The notes under the pieces were generated by a model. That model was given only the letters and a program-made list of their open reading frames with translations. It ran no database searches and was not told where the DNA came from. A stretch of 64,000 nt of DNA from Williamsia muralis NBRC 105860 (GTDB lineage: Bacteria; Actinomycetota; Actinomycetes; Mycobacteriales; Mycobacteriaceae), in contig NZ_BDAP01000005.1 in NCBI RefSeq assembly GCF_001598915.1, positions 372,001 through 436,000 of the forward strand. The letters are read 5' to 3'. Within the stretch, counting starts at the first letter, position 1; each line of letters opens with the position of its first letter. Positions 35,607 through 44,617 of this stretch are shown piece after piece. The translations under genes and the position numbers were made by a program.

Positions 35607-36364
35607 GGCGTGCCCACCGCCCAACGCGGGGTCAGCGCGCCGATGGCACCGAGCGCGACCGCTGCGGCACTGGAGGTGCGCAGCACCTCGGGTCCGAGCA
35701 GGACCGCGACCGCACCGACCGACACGAGGGCATCGATTTCCGAATCGTCCAGTCCGCCTTCGGGTCCTACGATCAGCATGATCTCCGCAGCGCTCGACAG
35801 GTCCAGCGCGGCAAGGCTCGTCGGGGCACTCTCGTGCAGGACCGCGACGATGCCGCCAGCAGCGACGACCTGTTGTGCGCGTGCCACGACGTCCCGCGTC
35901 GCCGCCAGGTCTTCCACCTCCGGGATGAAGGCCCGCCGGCTCTGCTTGGCCGCCGACCGAGCGGCCGCCCGCCACTTCGCCACACCCTTGTCCGCTTTGG
36001 GCCCAACCCATTTCGCCACGCAGCGCGCGCTCTGCCACGGCACGATCGCGTCGGCGCCAGCCTCGGTGGCGAGGTCGACAGCGAGCTCGGATCGTTCAGA
36101 TTTGGGCAGGGCCTGCACCACGGTCACCCGCGGTCGCGGCGCGGACCTGCCGACGTGATCGAGTACCCGCGCCTGAAGCGACGCCTTGCCCTCGGTCGTG
36201 ATCACCTCGGCCAGCCCGGAGGTCCCCAGACCGTCGGCCACGATGATGCGTTCGCCCGGCGAAACCCGGGTGACGGTGACTGCATGGCGACCCTCGTCGC
36301 CGTCCACGGTGGCGATCTCCCCGGCAGGCGGCACGGTGCCGACCCAGAACAGCGGCGGACTCAT
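35597..36364 (-). CDS. rsmE: 16S rRNA (uracil1498-N3)-methyltransferase
   Basis: A 255-residue SPOUT methyltransferase. The C-terminal knot carries IVGPEGGLDDSEID and LGPEVLRTSSAA, and the N-terminus is a PUA-like barrel (DEGRHAVTVTRVSPGERIIV). It methylates U1498 of 16S rRNA. It follows dnaJ by 26 bp. Confidence 0.95.
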   Translation of the reverse strand: MSPPLFWVGTVPPAGEIATVDGDEGRHAVTVTRVSPGERIIVADGLGTSGLAEVITTEGKASLQARVLDHVGRSAPRPRVTVVQALPKSERSELAVDLATEAGADAIVPWQSARCVAKWVGPKADKGVAKWRAAARSAAKQSRRAFIPEVEDLAATRDVVARAQQVVAAGGIVAVLHESAPTSLAALDLSSAAEIMLIVGPEGGLDDSEIDALVSVGAVAVLLGPEVLRTSSAAAVALGAIGALTPRWAVGTPWR

Positions 36365-36390
36365 GACGGCGTTCTCGGCACGGCCCTGCG

Positions 36391-37548
36391 TCAGCGCCCG
36401 GCGAAGGCGTTACGCAGCCGCGAGAACAGTCCCCCGGTGTTCGACGACCCGGCGTGTACCAGTTCGATCTGGTCCTCGAGTGTCAGTTTCCGGAACTCCT
36501 TGAGACGCTTGGTCTGTTGCGAATCGAGGCGCGTCGGCACCACCACGTCGAGGTGCACATGCAGGGTGCCGCGCACCCCGGTGTGCAGGTGCGGCATTCC
36601 CTGACCACGGATCTTGGCGATCTGGCCCGGCTGCGTTCCGGGTTCGATCACCACGCGGGTGGAGCCGCCCAGGATCGTGTCGATGTCGATCTCGCCACCG
36701 AGGGCGGCGTCGACCATCGGGACGCGAACGGTGCAGTGCAGATCGTCGCCGTCGCGGACGAACACGCTGTGTTGTTTCTCCTGGACCTCCACGTAGAGGT
36801 CGCCGGCAGGACCGCCACCGGGTCCCACCTCGCCCTGGCCGACGAGACGAACCCGCATGCCATCGGCGACACCAGCGGGGATCTTGACCGTGAGGGTGCG
36901 GCGCGAGCGCACTCGTCCGTCACCACCGCATTTGTGACACGGATCGGGAATCGTCTCACCGGCGCCCCCACAGGTGGGGCACGGCCGCGACGTCATCACC
37001 TGGCCGAGGAACGAGCGTTGCACCGACTGCACTTCGCCTGCGCCACGGCAGGTTTCACACACGACGGGCTTGCTGTTGCCGTTTGTGCCCGACCCGGTGC
37101 ACACGTCGCAGAGAATCGCCGTGTCGACCGTCACCTCTTTGCTGACACCCGCCGCGCACTCGTCGAGGTCGAGTCGCATCCGCAGCAGCGCATCGGAACC
37201 TGCTTGGACGCGACCACGCGGACCCCGTCCGCCGCCGCCTCCCGCGCCACCGAAGAACGCCTCGAAGACGTCGCCGAGGCCACCGGTGAACCCGCCGTTG
37301 CCGAAGCCCCCGAAACCGCCGGCGCCTGCCGATTCGAGCGGGTCACCGCCGGCATCCACGATTCGCCGCTTCTCGGGGTCGGTCAGCACCTCGTAGGCGG
37401 CGGTCACGTCCTGGAAGCGGTTCTGGGCCGACTCATCGGGGTTGACGTCGGGGTGCAATTCGCGCGCCAACTTGCGGTACGCGCGTTTGATTTCCTGGTC
37501 GCTGGCGCCTCTGTCCACACCAAGGATCCCGTAGTAGTCACGTGCCAC
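36391..37548 (-). CDS. dnaJ: chaperone protein DnaJ (DnaJ2)
   Basis: A 385-residue type I Hsp40: a J domain with HPD ([12 protein letters not shown]), a Gly/Phe-rich region with several FGGFGNGGF units, four CxxCxGxG zinc repeats ([32 protein letters not shown]) and two C-terminal beta domains. GTG start. It follows hrcA, as dnaJ2 does in mycobacteria, so HrcA control is plausible; no clear CIRCE element was seen nearby. Confidence 0.97.
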   Translation of the reverse strand: MARDYYGILGVDRGASDQEIKRAYRKLARELHPDVNPDESAQNRFQDVTAAYEVLTDPEKRRIVDAGGDPLESAGAGGFGGFGNGGFTGGLGDVFEAFFGGAGGGGGRGPRGRVQAGSDALLRMRLDLDECAAGVSKEVTVDTAILCDVCTGSGTNGNSKPVVCETCRGAGEVQSVQRSFLGQVMTSRPCPTCGGAGETIPDPCHKCGGDGRVRSRRTLTVKIPAGVADGMRVRLVGQGEVGPGGGPAGDLYVEVQEKQHSVFVRDGDDLHCTVRVPMVDAALGGEIDIDTILGGSTRVVIEPGTQPGQIAKIRGQGMPHLHTGVRGTLHVHLDVVVPTRLDSQQTKRLKEFRKLTLEDQIELVHAGSSNTGGLFSRLRNAFAGR

Positions 37549-37640
37549 GGCGATGCATTTTCCGTTCTTTGATTCATCTCCGGGAGCACCGAGCAGGCGC
37601 GTCCGGATGGGTTGTTCAGGTCAGTGTGCGGCGTTGCACG

Positions 37641-38675
37641 TCATCGATCGGCGAGTACCTCGCCGACGTATCTGGCAACGGCGGCGACGGACGCGATCGT
37701 TCCCGGATAGTCCATCCGGGTCGGTCCGAGCACGCCGAGACCACCGAACACAGTGCCCGAGGCACCGTACCCGGTGGAAACCACGGCGGTGCCACGCAGG
37801 TTCTCTTCTCGGGTCTCCTCGCCGATCTGCACCGTGACGGTGCCGGTGTTCTGTGTGGCGGCCAGCAGTTTGAGGACCACCACCTGCTCTTCGAGCGCTT
37901 CGAGTACCGATCCCATGGCGCCGGCCATCGGCGCGAAATCGGCGGCGGCCCGGGTCAGATTGGACGTGCCACCCATCAGCAGCCGATCGGCCGATCGCTC
38001 GACCAGTGTCTCCACCAATACGGTCGCGACCCGGATGAACGGCTGACGCAGGTCTTCGGGCGCCTTGTTGGCCAGCTCCGCGACCGCGTGGGAGGCGACC
38101 TCGAGCCGCTGACCGTTCAGCGCGGCACCGAACATGTCGCGCAGCCGGCTGATGTCTTCGTCGTTCAGGTCGGAGCCGAGGTCGACGATTCGCTGTTCGA
38201 CACGGCCGGTGTCGGTGATCACCACCAGCAGCAACCGCGCCGGGGTCAGTGCGACCACCTCGAGGTGGCGGACCGAGGACGACGAGAGCACCGGGTACTG
38301 GATCACCGCGACCTGCCGGGTGAGTTGCGCCAGCAACTGCACCGACCGCCGGAGTACGTCGTCGAGGTCGACGCCGGAATCGAGGAAGCTGAGGATCGTG
38401 CGCCGCTCCACCGGTGACAGCGGCTTCACCTCGCTGATGCGGTCGACGAACAGGCGGTATCCCTTGTCCGTCGGAACGCGGCCGGAGCTGGTGTGCGGCT
38501 GGGTGATGTACCCCTCGGCCTCCAGGACGGCCATGTCGTTGCGGACGGTGGCGCTGGACACACCGAGGTGGTGGCGATCGACAAGTGCCTTGGAGCCGAT
38601 CGGCTCCTGCGTCGCGACATAGTCGGTGACGATGGCGCGAAGTACTTCGAAACGACGTTCATCGGTGCTCGACAT
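37641..38675 (-). CDS. hrcA: heat-inducible transcription repressor HrcA
   Basis: A 344-residue HrcA with an N-terminal winged helix ([54 protein letters not shown]) and a GAF-like dimerisation domain. It represses groE-type heat-shock operons through CIRCE. The same strand as dnaJ, with a 92-bp gap. Confidence 0.96.
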   Translation of the reverse strand: MSSTDERRFEVLRAIVTDYVATQEPIGSKALVDRHHLGVSSATVRNDMAVLEAEGYITQPHTSSGRVPTDKGYRLFVDRISEVKPLSPVERRTILSFLDSGVDLDDVLRRSVQLLAQLTRQVAVIQYPVLSSSSVRHLEVVALTPARLLLVVITDTGRVEQRIVDLGSDLNDEDISRLRDMFGAALNGQRLEVASHAVAELANKAPEDLRQPFIRVATVLVETLVERSADRLLMGGTSNLTRAAADFAPMAGAMGSVLEALEEQVVVLKLLAATQNTGTVTVQIGEETREENLRGTAVVSTGYGASGTVFGGLGVLGPTRMDYPGTIASVAAVARYVGEVLADR

Positions 38676-38767
38676 GAGCAGTTCACCTCCAGCCCTCGGC
38701 TTTGGACAATGGGCACTTCACAGCATTCATCAAGTCTACGGCGACGGAGAACCGATACGGTGAACCG

Positions 38768-39193
38768 GTGATTTTCAAGGGCGTCCGCGACGGGAAGCCG
38801 TACCCGGACCATCAGTTGTCCATTCGCGATTGGGCCAAGATCCCCCCGCGCCAGTTGCGGCTCGATCAGCTCATCACCGTCACCACGGTGCTCGCGCTGG
38901 ACAAGCTGCTCTCGGAGGACTCGACCTTCTACGGAGACCTGTTCGCACACGCCGTGCGCTGGCAGGGCGACATCTATCTCGAGGACGGCCTACATCGCGC
39001 AGTCCGGTCGGCGTTGCGCAACCGGCACGTCATCCATGCACGACTACTCGACCTGGACAACGTGTCCGAACTCACCCGCGAACCGAGTACCGGTGTCGAG
39101 AGTGTCAGCCCGCCAACAGGTCACGGACCACGCCATCAGCCAGCAGACGTCCACGGTTGGTCAGAACCAGGGACGATCCGACCCGTTCGGTGA
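38768..39193 (+). CDS. conserved actinobacterial protein, Rv2375-like
   Basis: A 141-residue protein beginning VIFKGVRDGKPYPDH and containing RQLRLDQLITVTTVLALDKL and WQGDIYLEDGLHRAVRSALR. The same protein lies beside hrcA in mycobacteria (Rv2375). Some relatives are labelled antitoxin-like, which I cannot support from sequence. The GTG at 38768 fits the conserved start. Its C-terminal 30 residues overlap the convergent hemW end and may be non-conserved. Confidence 0.7.
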   Translation: MIFKGVRDGKPYPDHQLSIRDWAKIPPRQLRLDQLITVTTVLALDKLLSEDSTFYGDLFAHAVRWQGDIYLEDGLHRAVRSALRNRHVIHARLLDLDNVSELTREPSTGVESVSPPTGHGPRHQPADVHGWSEPGTIRPVR

Positions 39194-40277
39194 GCCCGTC
39201 GGAGATCGTTCGCGCGGCCCGCTGTTGCTCGTCGGGACGGAGTTCGGACCACGCGAGCCCGACCGAACGGCGGATCGACAGCATCACCCGTTCGGTGTGC
39301 TGATCGTCCGGAGTCAGCTGTTCGTGGCCGGCAACCGGTAGTTCTGCGGCGGCCACCGCGGCGGCATACCTGGCCGGGTGTTTGTGGTTCCACCAGCGGA
39401 CCCCCGCGACGTGCGAGTGCGCCCCGGGCCCGGCTCCCCACCAGTCGGCGCTGTCCCAGTAGCCGAGATTGTGCCGACAGAACGCGTCGGGCACCGAGGT
39501 TCGCGCCCAGTTCGACACCTCGTACCACCGAAGTCCCGCGGCCGAGAGGCGCTCGTCGATCATCTCGTACCGGCTCGCGAGCACGTCGTCATCGGGAGCA
39601 GGCAGCTCTCCCCGGCGCACCCGGCGGGCCAGGGCGGTGCCGTCTTCGACGATCAGCGCGTATGCCGACACGTGGTCGACCCCGGCATCGAGAACCGCAT
39701 CGAGGGACGAGGCGAGATCCTCGTCGCGCTCTCCGGGGGTGCCGTAGATCAGATCGAGGTTCACATGTCCGAGCCCGGCGGCCCTGGCCTCACGCGCGGC
39801 GGTGACGGCCCGGCCGGGGGTGTGCGTGCGGTCCAGCACCGCGAGAACGTGACCCGCGGCCGATTGCATCCCCAGTGACACGCGGGTGAACCCGGCCGCG
39901 AGGATGCCCTCGAAGAATTCGGGCGACGTCGATTCGGGATTCGATTCGGTGGTGATCTCGGCCCCCGGCGCGATGTCGAAGTGAGTCCGCACCGATGCCA
40001 TGACGCGCCCCAAACCCTCCGCGCCCAGCAGCGATGGGGTCCCACCGCCGACGAAGATCGTCGACACGGGCCTGGACGGATCGAGGTGGGTCGCCGCCAT
40101 CGACAGTTCACCGTCGAGTGCGGAGAGCCACTGCTCCGGTGACGAGCTGCTGCCCAGCTCACCGGGTGTGTAGGTGTTGAAGTCGCAGTAACCGCACCGC
40201 GTCGCGCAAAACGGGACGTGGATGTACAGCCCCAGAGGGGTCTCGGATCGCGACTTCGGGATGAAGGTGTTCGGCAT
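39105..40277 (-). CDS. hemW: HemW-like radical SAM heme chaperone
   Basis: A 390-residue radical SAM protein. YIHVPFCATRCGYCDFNTY holds the CxxxCxxC cluster with the HemW-type F at the fourth position, and FVGGGTPSLLGAEGL follows. HemW binds heme and delivers it to respiratory enzymes; it is often misannotated as HemN. Rv2388c sits at the equivalent place. Confidence 0.92.
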   Translation of the reverse strand: MPNTFIPKSRSETPLGLYIHVPFCATRCGYCDFNTYTPGELGSSSSPEQWLSALDGELSMAATHLDPSRPVSTIFVGGGTPSLLGAEGLGRVMASVRTHFDIAPGAEITTESNPESTSPEFFEGILAAGFTRVSLGMQSAAGHVLAVLDRTHTPGRAVTAAREARAAGLGHVNLDLIYGTPGERDEDLASSLDAVLDAGVDHVSAYALIVEDGTALARRVRRGELPAPDDDVLASRYEMIDERLSAAGLRWYEVSNWARTSVPDAFCRHNLGYWDSADWWGAGPGAHSHVAGVRWWNHKHPARYAAAVAAAELPVAGHEQLTPDDQHTERVMLSIRRSVGLAWSELRPDEQQRAARTISDGLTERVGSSLVLTNRGRLLADGVVRDLLAG

Positions 40278-40344
40278 CGTGGTTCGATCATCCCAGTACT
40301 GGCGACAACATCAGAATCAGCGCAATCGGCAAGGGACGAAACCC

Positions 40345-40896
40345 ATGACACGACCCGGTAGGTCGGGCGACTTCATCCAACTGCCCAAGAGCCTGATCGT
40401 CTGGGCGATGGTGCGGTCTTTCGGCATCGTGGTCGCTTATCTGACCGCGTATTTCATGGTGCCGTGGACGGTGCTCGACGGCTGGGGCGAGGTGGTGGTC
40501 GTGGCGGCGTTTCTGGTGGTCGCTGCGCTCACAGCCGTCTGGCAGATCGGCCGGATCCTGCGGGCTCCGGCACCCGCGGTCCAGGCGATCGAGGCTCTTG
40601 CCATCATTGCCCCGCTCTACCTGCTCGGCTTCGCTCTCGGATATTTTCTGCTCTCGGCGAGTGACCCTGCCCAGTTCAACGAGCCGCTGTCCCGGATGAG
40701 CTCGCTCTATTTCACCTTGTCGGTGTTCGCGACCGTGGGCTTCGGGGACATCACCGCGGCCGTCGATCTGTCCCGCGCGATCGTGGCGATACAGATGGTC
40801 CTCAACCTGATCGTCGTCGGCGTGGGCATCAAGGTCATCGTCGCGGCAGTCCAGTGGAGCAGGACAAAGAAGAAAGAATCTGGCGGGGAGGAATGA
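40345..40896 (+). CDS. two-TM potassium channel-type protein
   Basis: A 183-residue membrane protein with about four hydrophobic segments and a pore motif TVGFGD at residues 130-135, within SLYFTLSVFATVGFGDITAA. The last helix (AIQMVLNLIVVGVGIKVIVA) completes an ion-channel-2 domain. No cytoplasmic RCK domain is present. AAGGGA precedes the ATG. It should conduct K+. Confidence 0.83.
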   Translation: MTRPGRSGDFIQLPKSLIVWAMVRSFGIVVAYLTAYFMVPWTVLDGWGEVVVVAAFLVVAALTAVWQIGRILRAPAPAVQAIEALAIIAPLYLLGFALGYFLLSASDPAQFNEPLSRMSSLYFTLSVFATVGFGDITAAVDLSRAIVAIQMVLNLIVVGVGIKVIVAAVQWSRTKKKESGGEE

Positions 40897-40985
40897 CCAC
40901 GACTCGACCGGTGTTGACACCTGAATACGTCGGCGTCGACCGCGCCGACGGACTTCGGCTCAGAGTGAGCCAAAGTAAGCCCAAG

Positions 40986-41015
40986 TAGACGCATCAAGGA
41001 AGGCCGTGGCACTAT
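40986..41015 (+). promoter_or_regulatory. candidate promoter of the sirA operon and its leader peptide
   Basis: TAGACG (40986-40991) and CACTAT (41010-41015) are 18 bp apart. The -10 ends seven bases before GTG 41023, where a leaderless transcript would begin. The remaining gap to sirA (41104-41253) has no other gene. Confidence 0.4.
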
Positions 41016-41022
41016 GGGCGAC

Positions 41023-41103
41023 GTGACTTCTCAAGGGGTGTGGCTCGCGATGCGACGGCACATCGATCTCAAGCGCGTATGCAGCGCTTTCTGTCTTAAC
41101 TGA
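41023..41103 (+). CDS. cysteine-containing leader peptide upstream of sirA
   Basis: A 26-residue upstream ORF from GTG 41023; ATG 41050 is an alternative start. Its second half contains RRHIDLKRVCSAFC and then Leu-Asn-stop. The RRH(V/I)DL-x-R-V-x-SA-x-C pattern matches the small actinobacterial leader peptides placed before sulfur genes. In mycobacteria, Cys-rich uORFs of this kind sense cysteine supply by ribosome stalling and control the downstream operon. It lies 150 bp before sirA. Its role here is inferred. Confidence 0.7.
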   Translation: MTSQGVWLAMRRHIDLKRVCSAFCLN

Positions 41104-41253
41104 CAAGCGGCACAACCCACGGTCCACAGCCCGGACCGCAGATGGTGACAAGCCCGCGCCACGCTCTTCCCTTGTACCAAGCCTTTGCTGGACTCCCGGG
41201 TGCCTCGAGCCCTGATCTGCACGCTGCCCGGAGTCCGCCAGACAGGAGAATCA

Positions 41254-42954
41254 ATGACGTCGACCGCAGACGCCCCCGGCAAACCGGCGCGGCGGGCACG
41301 TCCGACGAAGCGCCGCGCCGAGGGCCAATGGAAACTCGGATACCGGGAGCCGCTCAACCCCAACGAGCAGGCCAAGAAGGACGACAATCCGCTCAACGTC
41401 CGCGCCCGCGTCGAGAACATCTATTCCAAGCAGGGCTTCGATTCGATCGACAAACAGGATCTGCGCGGCCGGTTGCGTTGGTGGGGTCTCTACACCCAGC
41501 GCGCCGAGGGTTATGACGGCACCTGGACCGGTGACGACAACATCGACCTCCTCGAGGCCCGCCATTTCATGATGCGGGTCCGCTGCGACGCCGGCGCACT
41601 GACTGCCGAGCAATTGCGCACGATCGGTCAGATCTCCACCGAGTTCGCCCGCGATACAGCAGATCTCTCCGATCGTGAGAACGTCCAGTACCACTGGATC
41701 GAGATCGAGAACGTCCCCGAGATCTGGCAACGACTCGAGGCCGTCGGCCTCAAGACCACCGAGGCGTGCGGGGATTGCCCCCGCGTGGTGCTCGGTTCCC
41801 CGCTCGCCGGTGAGGCCGTGGACGAGATCCTCGACCCCACACCCGCGATCGACGAGATCGTCCGCCGGTACATCGGCGACCCGAAGTACTCGAACCTCCC
41901 CCGCAAGTTCAAGACGGCGATCTCCGGCCTGCAGGACGTAGCCCACGAGATCAACGACGTCGCCTTCATCGGCGTCAACCATCCCGAGCACGGGCCCGGA
42001 CTCGACCTGTGGGTCGGCGGCGGGCTCTCCACCAACCCGATGCTTGCGCAGCGGGTCGGTGCGTGGGTCGCACTCGACGACGTCCCGGATGTCTGGGAGG
42101 GCGTGGTCTCGCTGTTCCGCGACTACGGTTACCGGCGTCTGCGTACCAAGGCCCGGCTGAAGTACCTGCTCAAGGACTGGGGCATCGAGAAGTTCCGCCA
42201 GGTGCTCGAGGACGAATACCTGGGCCGCAAGCTGATCGACGGACCGGCGCCTGCCCCGCTCACCGCACCGCGCGACCACGTGGGCGTGCAGAAGCTGAAG
42301 AACGGCCTCAACTCCGTCGGGTTCGCGGCGATCGCCGGACGCGTGTCGGGCTCCAAGCTCACCGCTGTCGCCGATGCCGCAGCCCGGGTCGGCTCCGACC
42401 GCATCCGCTTCACCCCGTACCAGAAGCTGGTTGTCCTCGACGTCGCCGACGACAAGGTCGAGCAGCTCATCTCCGAACTCGCACCTCTCGGGCTGATCGC
42501 CAGGCCGTCGCCCTGGCGGCGCAACCTGATGGCCTGTTCGGGCATCGAGTTCTGCAAGTTGTCGTTCACCGAGACGCGCAAACGGTCGCAGGTGCTCGTG
42601 CCCGAATTGGAGTCGCGACTCGCCGACATCAACGACCAGCTCGACGTCCCGATCACGGTGAACATCAACGGCTGCCCCAACTCGTGCGCCCGCGCACAGA
42701 TCGCCGACATCGGATTCAAGGGCATGCTCGTCGAGGACGCCGATGGCAACACCGTGGAAGGCTTCCAGGTTCACCTCGGCGGCAGCCTCGGTCAGGATTC
42801 GGCATTCGGCCGCAAACTCCGTCAGCACAAGGTGCTCTCCGGAGAGATCGGTGACTACATGGACCGCGTGGTCCGCAATTTCGTGAAGCAACGCAGTGAC
42901 GGTGAGCGTTTCGCCCAGTGGGCGGTTCGCGCCGACGAGGAGGATTTGCGATGA
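41254..42954 (+). CDS. sirA: ferredoxin-sulfite reductase (siroheme, [4Fe-4S])
   Basis: A 566-residue assimilatory sulfite reductase reducing sulfite to sulfide with ferredoxin. Cluster cysteines are Cys428, Cys434 (CSGIEFC), Cys474 and Cys478 (CPNSC). Tyr80 and Cys172, 92 residues apart, match the Tyr69-Cys161 crosslinked pair of M. tuberculosis SirA/NirA. AGGAGA lies before ATG 41254. cysH overlaps its stop by 4 bp. Siroheme could be made with the chelatase at 45909. Confidence 0.95.
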   Translation: MTSTADAPGKPARRARPTKRRAEGQWKLGYREPLNPNEQAKKDDNPLNVRARVENIYSKQGFDSIDKQDLRGRLRWWGLYTQRAEGYDGTWTGDDNIDLLEARHFMMRVRCDAGALTAEQLRTIGQISTEFARDTADLSDRENVQYHWIEIENVPEIWQRLEAVGLKTTEACGDCPRVVLGSPLAGEAVDEILDPTPAIDEIVRRYIGDPKYSNLPRKFKTAISGLQDVAHEINDVAFIGVNHPEHGPGLDLWVGGGLSTNPMLAQRVGAWVALDDVPDVWEGVVSLFRDYGYRRLRTKARLKYLLKDWGIEKFRQVLEDEYLGRKLIDGPAPAPLTAPRDHVGVQKLKNGLNSVGFAAIAGRVSGSKLTAVADAAARVGSDRIRFTPYQKLVVLDVADDKVEQLISELAPLGLIARPSPWRRNLMACSGIEFCKLSFTETRKRSQVLVPELESRLADINDQLDVPITVNINGCPNSCARAQIADIGFKGMLVEDADGNTVEGFQVHLGGSLGQDSAFGRKLRQHKVLSGEIGDYMDRVVRNFVKQRSDGERFAQWAVRADEEDLR

Positions 42955-43682
42955 GTACCGCAGTTCGCAGTGAGACGGAGTTGCGCGATCTGGCGGCGGA
43001 AGGTGCTGCACTGCTGGGCCCGGACGCCTCAGCACACGACCTGATGCGCTGGACCGCAGACACTTTCGGCACCGACTTCATCGTCGCGTCCAACATGCAG
43101 GATGCGGTGCTCGTGGACGTTGCGGCCTCTGCCGTCACCCCCGAGCAGTTGAACGGCAGCAAACTCAAGGTGCTGTTTCTCGACACCGGCTATCACTTCG
43201 CCGAGACCCTCGGCACCCGCGACGCCGTCGAACAGGTCTACGGCGTCGAGATCGTGAACGCCAAAGCCGAGCAGAGCGTCGCGCAGCAGGATGCGGCCGT
43301 GGGACGCAATCTGTTCGCCTCGAATCCCGGCGAGTGCTGCCGGTTGCGCAAGGTGGTGCCGCTCAAACGTGAGCTGTCGGGATACCGGGCCTGGGTCACA
43401 GGCATTCGCCGAGTGGAGTCCCCCACCCGCGCCAACGCGCCTCTGATCTCCTTCGACGAGGCGTTCGGGTTGGTGAAGATCAATCCGATCGCCGCCTGGA
43501 CCGACGACGAGTTCCAGGACTACATCGACCGCAAGGGCGTGCTGGTCAATCCCCTTGTGGACGAGGGATATCCGTCGATCGGATGCGCCCCCTGCACCAC
43601 CAAGCCGATCAACGGCGCTGATCCCCGAAGTGGCCGATGGGCCGGACTGGCCAAGACAGAATGCGGGTTGCACGCGTCATGA
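42951..43682 (+). CDS. cysH: adenylylsulfate (APS) reductase
   Basis: A 243-residue reductase with Cys129-Cys130, Cys212 and Cys215, the CC...CxxC set that binds a [4Fe-4S] cluster in APS reductases, and the catalytic Cys238 in ECGLH. The cluster favours APS over PAPS as substrate. It overlaps sirA and cysD by 4 bp each. This fits an operon in which CysN has no APS kinase domain. Confidence 0.94.
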   Translation: MSTAVRSETELRDLAAEGAALLGPDASAHDLMRWTADTFGTDFIVASNMQDAVLVDVAASAVTPEQLNGSKLKVLFLDTGYHFAETLGTRDAVEQVYGVEIVNAKAEQSVAQQDAAVGRNLFASNPGECCRLRKVVPLKRELSGYRAWVTGIRRVESPTRANAPLISFDEAFGLVKINPIAAWTDDEFQDYIDRKGVLVNPLVDEGYPSIGCAPCTTKPINGADPRSGRWAGLAKTECGLHAS

Positions 43683-44617
43683 CAATCGACCAGAACACCG
43701 ACGTACTGCCCGTCGAGACCGCGGATGAGTTCAGCACACTCGACGCCCTCGAGTCCGAGGCGATCCACATCTTCCGGGAGGTGGCCGGCGAGTTCGAACG
43801 TCCGGTGATCCTGTTCTCCGGCGGCAAGGATTCGACGGTGCTGCTGCACGTCGCACTCAAGGCGTTCTGGCCTGCGCCACTGCCGTTTTCGCTGCTGCAC
43901 GTCGACACCGGGCACAACCTGCCCGAGGTGCTGCAGTTCCGTGACGACGTGGTGGAGCGGCACAGCCTCCGTCTGCACGTCGCCAAGGTCGAGGACTACC
44001 TGGCCGATGGCAGGCTGACCGAACGCCCCGACGGCATCCGGAATCCGCTGCAGACCGTTCCCCTTCTCGACGCGATCACCGAGAACCGGTTCGACGCCGT
44101 GTTCGGTGGTGCCCGCCGGGACGAGGAACGTTCGCGCGCCAAGGAGCGGATCTTCTCGCTCCGCAACGCCTTCGGGCAGTGGGACCCCAAGCGCCAGCGG
44201 CCCGAACTGTGGAACCTCTACAACGGCAAGCACGCACCCGGCGAGCACGTTCGTGTGTTCCCGTTGTCGAACTGGACCGAACTGGACGTCTGGCGGTACA
44301 TCGCCCGCGAGCAGGTGCTCCTCCCCTCGATCTATTACGCGCACGAGCGCGAGGTCTACTCACGCGACGGCATGTGGATGACGCCCGGCCCCTGGGGCGG
44401 ACCCGCCGACGGTGAACAGATCCAGAAGCTCTCGGTCCGGTACCGGACCGTAGGCGACGGATCGACCACCGGGGCCGTGTTGTCCGACGCGTCCGACAAC
44501 GAGGCCGTCCTGGCCGAGGTCGCGGCCTCGCGCCTGACCGAACGCGGTGCCACCCGCGGCGACGACCGGGTCTCGGAGGCCGCGATGGAAGACCGTAAGC
44601 GCGAGGGATATTTCTGA
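43679..44617 (+). CDS. cysD: sulfate adenylyltransferase subunit 2
   Basis: A 312-residue PP-loop adenylyltransferase: VILFSGGKDSTVLLHVALKA, FGGARRDEERSRAKERIFSL and WTELDVWRYI. With CysN it forms APS from ATP and sulfate. ATG 43679 overlaps the cysH stop by 4 bp; the stop shares one base with cysN. Confidence 0.96.
   Translation: MTIDQNTDVLPVETADEFSTLDALESEAIHIFREVAGEFERPVILFSGGKDSTVLLHVALKAFWPAPLPFSLLHVDTGHNLPEVLQFRDDVVERHSLRLHVAKVEDYLADGRLTERPDGIRNPLQTVPLLDAITENRFDAVFGGARRDEERSRAKERIFSLRNAFGQWDPKRQRPELWNLYNGKHAPGEHVRVFPLSNWTELDVWRYIAREQVLLPSIYYAHEREVYSRDGMWMTPGPWGGPADGEQIQKLSVRYRTVGDGSTTGAVLSDASDNEAVLAEVAASRLTERGATRGDDRVSEAAMEDRKREGYF

Noticed and set aside
40893-40988. 31-codon ORF overlapping the potassium-channel stop by ATGA
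   Set aside because: The overlap looks suggestive, but the possible ribosome-binding site is too close, the sequence is non-descript, and it lies just before the sirA promoter; left out as unsupported.
41251-43035. Long leftward open frame of nearly 600 codons opposite sirA and cysH
   Set aside because: It mirrors the strong codon bias of the sense genes, has no recognisable domain and no plausible promoter or start; sirA and cysH are certain.
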